Assembly (NCBI GenBank): GCA_022572485.1
Contig: JACZVU010000006.1
Span: forward strand, 1 to 39,130
Direction of reading: 5' to 3'
Origin: Myxococcales bacterium
Lineage (GTDB): Bacteria; Myxococcota_A; UBA9160; SMWR01
Length of the DNA: 39,130 nucleotides
Shown one piece after another: positions 32,058 through 39,130 of this stretch. A model generated the notes under the pieces. The model saw only the letters and a program-made list of their open reading frames with translations. It was not told the DNA's origin and did not search any database. The position numbers were made by a program, and so were the translations under genes. Each line of letters starts with the position of its first letter. Within the stretch, counting starts at the first letter, position 1.

Positions 32058-33026
32058 TTACCGAGCGTTGGCTCCTGAGGAGGGGTTTTCGGGCGCCTCG
32101 GCGGCCTGCCCGAGATCCCTCCAGGAGGTGTGGCGGTAGCGCAAGACCGCGAATCCGAGCAACGTGAGGGTGATCCAGAAGACGCCGTGGAGCAGCGTCC
32201 CGAGCGCCACTGCCACTTCAGGGGCCACGCCGAAGGGCTCCAGGGCGAGTTTGCAAGCCGCGTGATAGGTGCCGAAAAATCCCGGCGCAGACGGAATGGC
32301 GACGGCCATTCCCACAGCAGCCAGCGTGATCCAAGCCGCCACCAACGTTTCGAAGGGCGAACCGAAATCGATTCCAAGGGCCCAAAAGCCCGCCAGCATC
32401 GGAATCGTCGAAGCGACAAACCAGACCATGATTGAATGAAACCCGATCCAGAAGAGGTGAGCGCCGCCCCTCAATGCGCCGAGGCCGTCGCCGATCCGGC
32501 TGAGGACGTCGATCAGGCGGTTGCCGAAGCGCGCCGGGAAGGGCTTGAGGAACCATCTGGCGAAGCCGATGACGAGATCCGGCGCCACCCGCAGGACAAC
32601 GAGTCCGATGAGCGGCACTACGGCGACCGGAATCAGTGCAACCACAACTTTCGCGAGGATCCCATCACCCGCTGCGCCCCTCAGCGCAATCGCGATTGCA
32701 GCAAGTCCGATCACCATAATGGTGTCGATCACGCGCTCGAGAATGACCGTGCCAAAAAGGGCCGCCGAGGGCGCGCCAACCTCTCGGCTCAGATACCAAG
32801 GCCGGATCACTTCTCCCACTCTCAGCGGAAAAATATTGTTTGCCATGAATCCAACCGCTGTTGCCCGAAACAACGGAGGGATAGCGATCGACTGAATGGG
32901 ATCCGTGAGGTGGCGCCAGCGCAGGGCCCTCAGCTGCACGACCGCCAGATAAGACGGCACCGAGAGCCCCACGAGCACGAGCCAATTCGCCTCGCGAATC
33001 GTCGCAACGACCAGCGCGAAGTCCAC
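32058..33026 (-). CDS. YbhN-like lysylphosphatidylglycerol synthase TM-region family protein
   Basis: A membrane protein of the MprF-flippase / YbhN (UPF0104) type, 322 residues from the GTG at 33026. It has about seven to eight helices, with the family marks NNIFPLRVGEVIRPWYLSRE (about 64-83), FGTVILERVIDTIMV and SAPGFFGTYHAACKLALEPF. Members are thought to flip lipids or lipid-linked sugars. The frame remains coding-like upstream: in-frame residues VWVGLAITAAFIWFVIRDVDF supply the missing first helix, and no ATG/GTG/TTG precedes it before a CTG at 33149 that overlaps the ribF stop (CTGA). The real N-terminus is therefore probably longer. It ends 190 nt before pilB. Confidence 0.85.
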   Translation of the reverse strand: MDFALVVATIREANWLVLVGLSVPSYLAVVQLRALRWRHLTDPIQSIAIPPLFRATAVGFMANNIFPLRVGEVIRPWYLSREVGAPSAALFGTVILERVIDTIMVIGLAAIAIALRGAAGDGILAKVVVALIPVAVVPLIGLVVLRVAPDLVIGFARWFLKPFPARFGNRLIDVLSRIGDGLGALRGGAHLFWIGFHSIMVWFVASTIPMLAGFWALGIDFGSPFETLVAAWITLAAVGMAVAIPSAPGFFGTYHAACKLALEPFGVAPEVAVALGTLLHGVFWITLTLLGFAVLRYRHTSWRDLGQAAEAPENPSSGANAR

Positions 33027-33145
33027 ATCCCGGATGACGAACCAGATGAAGGCGGCGGTAATGGCCAGCCCTACCCAGACGCGATAATCCCGGACGGCAC
33101 TCCGGCGGCGCGAAGTCTCTCGGAGCTGCGATCGTTTGCCCGTAC

Positions 33146-34096
33146 TCAGGGGAGACCCAGAACCCTGCGGGCCACGCCGACATCGGAAGCGATTTGCTCC
33201 CGCAGGGCCTCGACACCCGAAAATCGCCGTTCTTCGCGCAGGTGGGCCAGAAACGACATCTCCACGCGGCGGCCGTATACGTCTCCCTTGAAGTCAATCA
33301 AGTGAGCCTCGGCTTGCGGTCGAGCGTCTCCCCCGAACGTGGGTCGGGTGCCCACGTTCATCACTGCGGGCAACTCGACACCTCGCTCAGGGGTTCCGTC
33401 ATCGATGAAAAGAAAATGCCCCACGTAGACGCCGGCAGCTGGCAGGATCTCGTTTTCGGGATCGAGATTGGCGGTTGGAAATCCAACCGTGCGGCCCCTC
33501 TGATCACCCTCGACAATACGGCCGCGGACACTGTATGCGCGACCCAGCATGCGGCCAGCTTCTTCAACGTGCGACTCCAGCAACAATTTGCGAATCCGCG
33601 TCGAATTCACGTCGCTCCCTTCCATCGTGACTTCCGGGATAATCGTCACCGAAAAACCCAGTTTTGGTCCGAGTTCCGTCAAGAGCCTCATCGACCCCTC
33701 GCGGTCGCGACCAAAGTGAAAGTCGTAACCCACATAGACCGCTGTGGGCCGAATTCGCTCGAATAGAATCTCTCGAATGAACTGTTCCGCGGTCGTCTCG
33801 GCGAACCCCGCATCAAAATTCTCCACGATCAAAACGTCAATACCCGCTTTCTCGAGCAACTCGACCTTCTGTTCGTGTGTCGTGAGCAGACGAAGTGCTT
33901 GATCGGGCCTCAATACCCTGATCGGATGGGGATTGAAGGTGTAAACGACGGCTGTGCCTCCGCTGTCTCGGGCTCGCGCCACGATGGTATCCGTGATCGC
34001 GCGATGGCCCACATGCAACCCATCGAAGTTGCCAACCGTGACGATGGGTTTTCGCAAAGGACGATCCAGTGAACCGCTACCCGCAAAGTACTCCAA
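33146..34096 (-). CDS. ribF: Bifunctional riboflavin kinase / FAD synthetase
   Basis: A 316-residue RibF making FMN from riboflavin and FAD from FMN. The N-terminal FAD synthetase has GNFDGLHVGH (22-31), the nucleotidyltransferase HxGH-like signature, VYTFNPHP, and YVGYDFHFGRDREGS. The ISSTxIR-like motif here reads VNSTRIRKLL. The C-terminal riboflavin kinase carries GDQRGRTVGFPTANL and PAVMNVGTRPTFGG. TTG at 34096 is preferred: GGGAG lies 7 nt upstream, whereas a GTG at 34132 would run into the divergent permease gene. It is followed by the YbhN-like gene with stop/start overlap if the CTG start is used. Confidence 0.94.
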   Translation of the reverse strand: MEYFAGSGSLDRPLRKPIVTVGNFDGLHVGHRAITDTIVARARDSGGTAVVYTFNPHPIRVLRPDQALRLLTTHEQKVELLEKAGIDVLIVENFDAGFAETTAEQFIREILFERIRPTAVYVGYDFHFGRDREGSMRLLTELGPKLGFSVTIIPEVTMEGSDVNSTRIRKLLLESHVEEAGRMLGRAYSVRGRIVEGDQRGRTVGFPTANLDPENEILPAAGVYVGHFLFIDDGTPERGVELPAVMNVGTRPTFGGDARPQAEAHLIDFKGDVYGRRVEMSFLAHLREERRFSGVEALREQIASDVGVARRVLGLP

Positions 34097-34111
34097 TGCT
34101 AAACTCCCGTC

Positions 34112-35188
34112 GTGCGCATCCTTTCGCACCACTTCCTCACGAGCTTCCTGAAACTCTTCACCCTAATTTTCTTCTCATCCATGATCGCCATCACGGTAAT
34201 CGAGGCGATGCTCAATTTCGAATCCGTCCTCGAATACCGCAACGGTAGGATGGGGTTCGCGACGTATCTTCTCCTTCGCATTCCATCCTACTACTTCCGC
34301 GATCTGATACCGATCGCATGCTTCGCTGCGGCCTTCTACTGCATCGGTCTCTCGGCGCTCTCCCGCGAGATTACCGCGATCAAGAGCGGAGGCATCTCGC
34401 CACAGAGAACCGTGATTCCGCTGCTCTGCGCGGCCGCGGTGCTTTCTGGTTTTACGCTGCTCCTCAACGAATCGGTAGTGCTCCAGGCTTCGCGGGCGTG
34501 GTCGAAGGAAAAACATCCAGGAGGAGAGATCCGCTTCCGCCAAGGTTCCTTCTGGTATCACCGGGGGAATGCCATCTATAGCGTCCAAGAGGCCGATCGA
34601 GAAGCTCGGGTTCTCCACGGGGTCAGCGTCTATGAACTCAGCCCGCGAGGTCGGCTCCTACAGATCGTAAGCGCAAAACGAGTCGAAGTGGAAGACGACC
34701 GCCACTGGCGCTTTCTCGACACGATCTCTCGAACCTTCGATCCGAGGCACCCCGCAGAACCGCCCCGAATCGAGCACCTTTCCGAGTGGAGTCGCGACGT
34801 CACCGCAGAAAGCGACCTGGTGATGCTCGAGGCCAGCGCCCGAACGCTATCGCTTCCAAAACTAGAAGCCTATATCGACACTCAAACGCGAGCCGGGCGA
34901 AACACCACTCGCTACCTGGCGCTTTACCACACGCGGCTGTCGGGCCCGTTCACGGTGTTCCTGTTCGCACTTCTCGCGGTACCCCTGGGGTTTGCAGCCG
35001 AGCAGTCGCGGAGCCTCACAGCGCCGGCTCTCTCCGGGGTCATCATTCTGGCAACCTACTACACCGCGCGCACCGCAGCCGAGATACTCGCTGGCAAGGG
35101 TTTTACGTGGGCAGCTGCCAGCTCCTGGGTGATCCTCGCGGTTTTCACGTGTTACGGGGTGTGGCAATTCCACCGAGTTCCACGCTGA
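34112..35188 (+). CDS. LptF/LptG-family permease
   Basis: A 358-residue polytopic protein of the LPS-export ABC system. The N-terminal helices (FLTSFLKLFTLIFFSSMIAI, then ATYLLLRIPSYYFRDLIPIA) carry the LptF/G pattern, ending in ITAIKSGGISPQRTVIPLL. A periplasmic beta-jellyroll follows (FRQGSFWYHRGNAIYSV, then LLQIVSAKRVEVEDDRHWRF), then three C-terminal helices (GPFTVFLFALLAVPLGFAAE, then LSGVIILATYYTARTAAEIL). It partners with LptB and LptA to move LPS to the outer membrane. The partner subunit is not beside it, and LptF versus LptG cannot be decided; the SGGIS region and C-terminus favour LptG slightly. The GTG lies only 15 bp from the ribF start. It is convergent with hflC (4-bp gap). Confidence 0.9.
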   Translation: MRILSHHFLTSFLKLFTLIFFSSMIAITVIEAMLNFESVLEYRNGRMGFATYLLLRIPSYYFRDLIPIACFAAAFYCIGLSALSREITAIKSGGISPQRTVIPLLCAAAVLSGFTLLLNESVVLQASRAWSKEKHPGGEIRFRQGSFWYHRGNAIYSVQEADREARVLHGVSVYELSPRGRLLQIVSAKRVEVEDDRHWRFLDTISRTFDPRHPAEPPRIEHLSEWSRDVTAESDLVMLEASARTLSLPKLEAYIDTQTRAGRNTTRYLALYHTRLSGPFTVFLFALLAVPLGFAAEQSRSLTAPALSGVIILATYYTARTAAEILAGKGFTWAAASSWVILAVFTCYGVWQFHRVPR

Positions 35189-35192
35189 CAAT

Positions 35193-36086
35193 TCAAGGTC
35201 TCTCGATCGCGGCACCACTCTTGACGAAGAACTGGAAGAATTCCGAGTCCGGAGAGAGAATCAGGGTGGTCCCCTCTCCGATCGTCTTTCGGTAGGCCTC
35301 GAGGCTGCGAGTGAAGGCATAGAACTCCGGAGCCTTTCCGTAGGCGGCCGCGTAGATCCGCGTAGATTGGGCATCACCCTCTCCACGGATAATCTGGGCT
35401 TTGCCTCTTGCATTCGCAACGATCACCTTCGCCTCGCGGTCCGCAGCGGCTCGAATCGTACGGGCTTGTTCTTCTCCCTCGGCGCGGTATTTGCGCGCCA
35501 TTCGCTCGCGGTCCGTCTTCATACGCGCGTGGACGTTCTTCTCGATCGCAGCCGGGAGTTCCGTTCGATTGATACGCACATCGTGGACCGCGATTCCGGT
35601 ACCTGCAAAGGAATCGGCCACCCTCTTCCGAATCGCCTCCATGATCTCGCTCCGCCGGTCCGAGAGTACCTCCGCGAGGGTGTGTCGCGCGACGACCTCC
35701 CTCACGCCCGCTCGAACGACTCGGTCCATCTGTTTCTCCGCTTGCGAAATTCCCTTGGGAAACGACGATATGAATGCGGTGAGATCGTCGATCTTCCACA
35801 TCGCATAGTTGTCGACCACGATCCGCTCTTGATCTTTCGTCTGAATCACATCCTGTTCGGTGTTTAGGTAGAGCAGTCGGCGTTCATAGATCCTCACCTC
35901 ATCGAGCAAAGGAATCCGCAAAGACCATCCGGGCTCCGTCTCATTGATGACGTCACCAAACCTGAGAATGATTTGCTGGGCTCCCTCTTGGGTGATCACT
36001 ACCGGCCCGATTCCCCGATTTCCGATCGCCACGAAGACCCACAACAACACGACCAACACGAAGGCGATGATCAAGAGTCGCTTCAC
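35193..36086 (-). CDS. hflC: HflC, SPFH-domain protease modulator
   Basis: A 297-residue membrane-anchored SPFH/Band-7 protein. One N-terminal helix (LLIIAFVLVVLLWVFVAIG) is followed by the Band-7 domain with FGDVINETEPGWSLRIPLLD, IYERRLLYLN and VDNYAMWKIDDLTAFI. A long coiled coil (MARKYRAEGEEQARTIRAAA) follows. HflC forms a large cage with HflK around FtsH in the inner membrane and restrains its proteolysis. The GTG overlaps the hflK stop by 4 nt (GTGA). It is convergent with the permease gene, leaving no room for a terminator between them. Confidence 0.95.
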   Translation of the reverse strand: MKRLLIIAFVLVVLLWVFVAIGNRGIGPVVITQEGAQQIILRFGDVINETEPGWSLRIPLLDEVRIYERRLLYLNTEQDVIQTKDQERIVVDNYAMWKIDDLTAFISSFPKGISQAEKQMDRVVRAGVREVVARHTLAEVLSDRRSEIMEAIRKRVADSFAGTGIAVHDVRINRTELPAAIEKNVHARMKTDRERMARKYRAEGEEQARTIRAAADREAKVIVANARGKAQIIRGEGDAQSTRIYAAAYGKAPEFYAFTRSLEAYRKTIGEGTTLILSPDSEFFQFFVKSGAAIERP

Positions 36087-37090
36087 GGTCCGCCTCGCGC
36101 CGCATCACCCAACGGCAGATGCGGCAAAATGCTCGCCGCCCCTGGATCGATGATGATCTTTTCCACGCTGGGGAGCACGGCCTCCATGGTTTCCAGATAG
36201 AGCCGCTTTCGAGTCACTTCCGGCGCCACCTGGTAGGCGGCCAACAGGGCATTGAAGCGTTCGGCTTCGCCCCGCGATTCGGCGATCTTCACATCGCGAT
36301 AGGCATGGGCGGATTCCGTCAGTTCGACCGCTTCGGCGCGGGCGCGCGGAATCACCTCGTTCGCGTAACCCTTTGCCTGATTGATCGACAAATTCGCGTC
36401 TTGCGCTGCGGCCACCACATCGTCAAACGCCGCACGCACTTCTTTCGGCGGCTGAACCTGTTGAAGCTCGATCTGCATGACTTCGATCCCCATCGCATAG
36501 GAATCGAGAATGTCTTGTAACAATCGCCCGCTCTCGATTTCGACCTCTCCGCGCCGCTCGGTGATCACGCCGTCTACAGTCATCCTTCCGACAATCTCTC
36601 TGACGGCCGCCTGAGCCGCGTCACGCAACGTCGGCGCGATATCCGCAACGCTGTAACGTGACTCGAATGCATCGCTCACGCGGTATTGCATCACGAAACC
36701 GAGATCGACAATGCTGTTGTCCCCCGTCTGCATGCTCGATTCAAGAAGGGCATCTTCCTGCACCGCCGAATCATCGCCTTGAGCGCCAAACTCCAAGCGC
36801 ATGATTTCCGAGACGTTGATGATATCGTGAGTCTCGAAGGGGTCCGGCAAGTGCCACCGCAACCCCGCCCGTGGCTCGGTTCGGTTGTATTTTCCCAATC
36901 GCAGAACGATCGCCGACTGACCGGGTTTGAGTTGATAGAAGCCGAGATACACTGCACCTGGAAAGCCGCTATACGCCCAACCCGCACTAGCAGCGAGAAG
37001 CGTCAGTACCAGGACGACGCTCATCAGAAATCGCCGAACAGAACGATTCACCCGCGCATCGACCGAGGGGGTTCCTTCATCGCGGGCCAT
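36083..37090 (-). CDS. hflK: HflK, SPFH-domain protease modulator
   Basis: A 335-residue partner of HflC. A short cytoplasmic segment, then one helix (FLMSVVLVLTLLAASAGWAY, about 22-41), then the Band-7 domain: YQLKPGQSAIVLRLGKYNRT, GLRWHLPDPFETHDIINVSE and DLGFVMQYRVSDAFESRYSV. The HflK-typical MQIELQQVQPPKEVRAAFDD and EVIPRARAEAVELTESAHAY follow. ATG at 37090 lies 3 nt before the stop of the slipin gene and has CGGAG about 8 nt upstream. The order slipin-hflK-hflC in one transcript groups three SPFH proteins. Confidence 0.94.
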   Translation of the reverse strand: MARDEGTPSVDARVNRSVRRFLMSVVLVLTLLAASAGWAYSGFPGAVYLGFYQLKPGQSAIVLRLGKYNRTEPRAGLRWHLPDPFETHDIINVSEIMRLEFGAQGDDSAVQEDALLESSMQTGDNSIVDLGFVMQYRVSDAFESRYSVADIAPTLRDAAQAAVREIVGRMTVDGVITERRGEVEIESGRLLQDILDSYAMGIEVMQIELQQVQPPKEVRAAFDDVVAAAQDANLSINQAKGYANEVIPRARAEAVELTESAHAYRDVKIAESRGEAERFNALLAAYQVAPEVTRKRLYLETMEAVLPSVEKIIIDPGAASILPHLPLGDAARGGP

Positions 37091-37093
37091 CAA

Positions 37094-37879
37094 TCAGGCT
37101 CCGTCACTGTCTTCCTTAGCGCTCGGCGCATTCGTGGCCAGATTCTCGTAGAAGGGGCGCAGGATGTCGATCGGGATCGGGAAGATCGTCGTAGAATTGT
37201 TTTCCGTCGCGATCTCAGACAGCGTCTGGAGATACCGAAGCTGCAGCGCAGCCGGCTCCGTGCTGAGCACCCGCGCCGCATTCGCGAGTTGCTGGGCGGC
37301 TTGAAATTCGCCTGCCGCGTGAATCACCTTGGCGCGCTTCTCACGCTCGGCTTCAGCTTGCTTGGCCATCGCCCGCTGCATGTCCGGCGGAAGGTCGATC
37401 TGCTTGACCTCGACCGCGCGAACCTTCACCCCCCAGGGCTCGGTCTGCAGGTCGATGATCTCCTGCAGTTTTTGATTGATCTCTTCACGTTCTGCGAGAA
37501 GCTCGTCGAGCTCGGCTTGGCCGCAGATGCTGCGAAGCGTCGTCTGCGCGAGCTGGGAAGTTCCGTAAAGATAGTTTTCAACCTGGATCACCGCCTTCTC
37601 GGGATGTAGCACGCGAAAGTAGAGCACCGCGTTGACCTTGACCGAGACGTTGTCTCGGGTAATGACCTCCTGAGAAGGAACATCCATGACGATTTCGCGC
37701 AAGCCAACGCGAACCATGCGGTCGACGCCCGGAATGATCCACTTGAAGCCCGCTGTCTTGACGCCAACGTATCGCCCCAGCCGGAATATCACACCTCGCT
37801 CGTATTCGGTGATGATCCGAATGCCGAAGACGAAGAGCGCCGCAAACGTTCCCATGACGACCAGTAGTGCCAGGCCCAT
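37094..37879 (-). CDS. Slipin/stomatin-like SPFH protein
   Basis: A 261-residue stomatin/slipin protein: an N-terminal hydrophobic hairpin ([20 protein letters not shown]), then the Band-7 domain with [40 protein letters not shown] and [20 protein letters not shown]. The slipin-specific [20 protein letters not shown] and a C-terminal coiled coil follow. Slipins are usually cotranscribed with an NfeD protease, as here. ATG at 37879 has AGAGGGGG about 7 nt upstream; starts at 37906 and 37963 add unlike residues. It begins 35 nt after the NfeD stop. A role in membrane microdomain or protein quality control is inferred from family and neighbours. Confidence 0.92.
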   Translation of the reverse strand: MGLALLVVMGTFAALFVFGIRIITEYERGVIFRLGRYVGVKTAGFKWIIPGVDRMVRVGLREIVMDVPSQEVITRDNVSVKVNAVLYFRVLHPEKAVIQVENYLYGTSQLAQTTLRSICGQAELDELLAEREEINQKLQEIIDLQTEPWGVKVRAVEVKQIDLPPDMQRAMAKQAEAEREKRAKVIHAAGEFQAAQQLANAARVLSTEPAALQLRYLQTLSEIATENNSTTIFPIPIDILRPFYENLATNAPSAKEDSDGA

Positions 37880-37914
37880 CGATCCCCCCCCCTCTAATAT
37901 TTCCATCAACGCGG

Positions 37915-39130
37915 TTAGCCCGTTGCATCCGGATCGGTTCTTGAGCCCGACACCGCCCGACACACGCGAAGACTCATACCCTCGACCGCCGTTACCTGTA
38001 TGGGCTCGCCGCTCGCGATCTCATGGTCGGCTATAGCCGACCAATACTCACCCCGGACGAACACCTTGCCTTCCGGAGTGAGCGGTGTTCGCGCCTCGCC
38101 GATCAAACCAAGAAGTGCATCCACGCCTGCAGTCTGGGATCGAAAAATACTTCGAGTCACGATGAGCAGCACCACGCCCGCGACGATCGCGAAACCAGTC
38201 ACGAGGGGCACTAAAACGGACCAGAAGGATACGGTGAGGTCGCTTACCTCCGGCATGTCGAAAATCATCGTTCCCCCAACGAGGACACAGATGATGCCCA
38301 TCGTAAATAACACACCAAACGACGTAACAAAAATTTCGATCACAAGTAAAGCCATTCCCACTAGCATGACCAGCAATCCGATCCAGGAAAACGGCAGGAT
38401 CTGGAACGCAAAGCCGGCGAGCACCAGACAAAACGCTCCGAATATTCCTGGCACCAACATGCCGGGCTGTTGGAGTTCGATGTAGAGGCCCAGCATCCCG
38501 GCCATCACCAGCAATACTGCGATGTCTGGACTGGCGAGGAAGTTGAAGAACTTCGTCATCCTCGTCATCTCGATGATCCGAACCTCCACGCCGTCAAGAT
38601 CGAGGACGACCCGCTCGCCTCCCACCTCGATCTCCATCCCGTTGATCTGTTCCAAGAGGTCGGATCGATCGGCCGCCACCAGGTCGATCACCCCGAGTTT
38701 CAGCGCCTCGTCTTGCGCGATTGCTTCGGCTTCTCGAACCGCACTGAGCGCCCACTCGACATTGCGTTTTCGCTCGGTAGCGATCGCCTCCATGAACGCC
38801 ATGGTCATCTTCTCGGCCTTTTCCATCGACACATCAGAGCGTTCATTGCTCTCCTCGCGCGTGCCCCCCCCGCCCGACGCGCTGACTGGAGACGCCGCAC
38901 CAATGCTGGTGCCAGGCGCCATGGCGGCGATATGGGCCGCCAGGGTCACGAAGGTCCCCGCCGACGCCGCCCAGGCCCCTTTCGGCGAAACGAAGACGAT
39001 CACCGGAACTTTGGCGTTGAGCATCGCCTGAATGATGTCTTTGGTGGACGAGAGCAGGCCGCCCGGCGTATCGAGCTCGATGAGCAGGGCCTCGGCGCCA
39101 TCGGATTCGCTCTGCCGAATCGCACCCTGG
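37915..39130 (-). CDS. NfeD-family membrane serine protease, 5' cut by window edge
   Basis: The visible part runs from the window edge to the TAG at 37915. The ClpP-like protease domain includes [40 protein letters not shown] with the catalytic Ser of ASAG, and [13 protein letters not shown]; a candidate base Lys lies in the following helical stretch. After it come four or five helices ([20 protein letters not shown], then [19 protein letters not shown], then [18 protein letters not shown]) and a soluble OB-fold NfeD C-terminus ([20 protein letters not shown]). These proteases cleave slipin/stomatin partners in archaeal relatives. The signal peptide and first residues lie outside the window. 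It heads the slipin-hflK-hflC transcript. Confidence 0.92.
   Translation of the reverse strand, partial: QGAIRQSESDGAEALLIELDTPGGLLSSTKDIIQAMLNAKVPVIVFVSPKGAWAASAGTFVTLAAHIAAMAPGTSIGAASPVSASGGGGTREESNERSDVSMEKAEKMTMAFMEAIATERKRNVEWALSAVREAEAIAQDEALKLGVIDLVAADRSDLLEQINGMEIEVGGERVVLDLDGVEVRIIEMTRMTKFFNFLASPDIAVLLVMAGMLGLYIELQQPGMLVPGIFGAFCLVLAGFAFQILPFSWIGLLVMLVGMALLVIEIFVTSFGVLFTMGIICVLVGGTMIFDMPEVSDLTVSFWSVLVPLVTGFAIVAGVVLLIVTRSIFRSQTAGVDALLGLIGEARTPLTPEGKVFVRGEYWSAIADHEIASGEPIQVTAVEGMSLRVCRAVSGSRTDPDATG

Overview
The window looks like a chromosomal segment of a Gram-negative, probably deltaproteobacterial-type organism (Myxococcota or Desulfobacterota sensu lato). This is inferred from a complete type IV pilus machinery (pilB, T, C, S, R and pilM, N, O, P, Q), an LptF/G permease, long acidic TPR proteins, a roadblock protein and frequent GTG/TTG starts. 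Assignment below phylum is not possible from the sequence alone. Most core genes lie on the minus strand.

Region 1 (1 to about 8250) is accessory DNA. It ends at an intact tRNA-Gly(CCC) gene (8171-8246, minus). The last 45 nt of that tRNA, from the anticodon loop to CCA, recur exactly at 213-257 in the same orientation, about 7.96 kb away. This is the footprint of an element integrated into the tRNA 3' half. A third 45-nt piece cut at the same point, but from a tRNA-Gly(GCC), sits at 2410-2454. Between these marks are an SGNH hydrolase, an IS30 transposase tail, a piece of a beta-repeat protein, a 5'-truncated PKD-domain protein abutting an AsmA N-terminus, a sugar O-methyltransferase-like gene, a SnoaL-like gene, a frameshifted CPYC thioredoxin-like gene and an apparently intact IS3-family element. 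No integrase is visible.

Region 2 (8343-23060, minus) reads as one long operon: an XRE-type regulator, pilM-N-O-P-Q, aroK, aroB, a small TPR-like protein, a roadblock/LC7 protein, aroQ, a lipoate ligase/octanoyltransferase-family gene, a ~1080-residue TPR protein and an ExeA-like ATPase. Many junctions overlap by 1-4 nt. The pilus inner-membrane complex and secretin are thus joined to three shikimate-pathway genes.

Region 3 (23305-31865) carries a plus-strand NtrC-type regulator that lacks GAFTGA, convergent with the minus-strand cluster pilB-pilT-pilC-pilS-pilR. These supply the extension and retraction motors, the platform protein and the two-component system that normally controls pilin expression. 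No pilin gene is in the window. Three short tandem repeats lie just upstream of pilB.

Region 4 (32058-39130) holds a YbhN-like membrane protein, ribF, a divergent LptF/LptG permease, and a membrane-quality-control cluster NfeD-slipin-hflK-hflC running in from the right edge, where the NfeD gene is cut.
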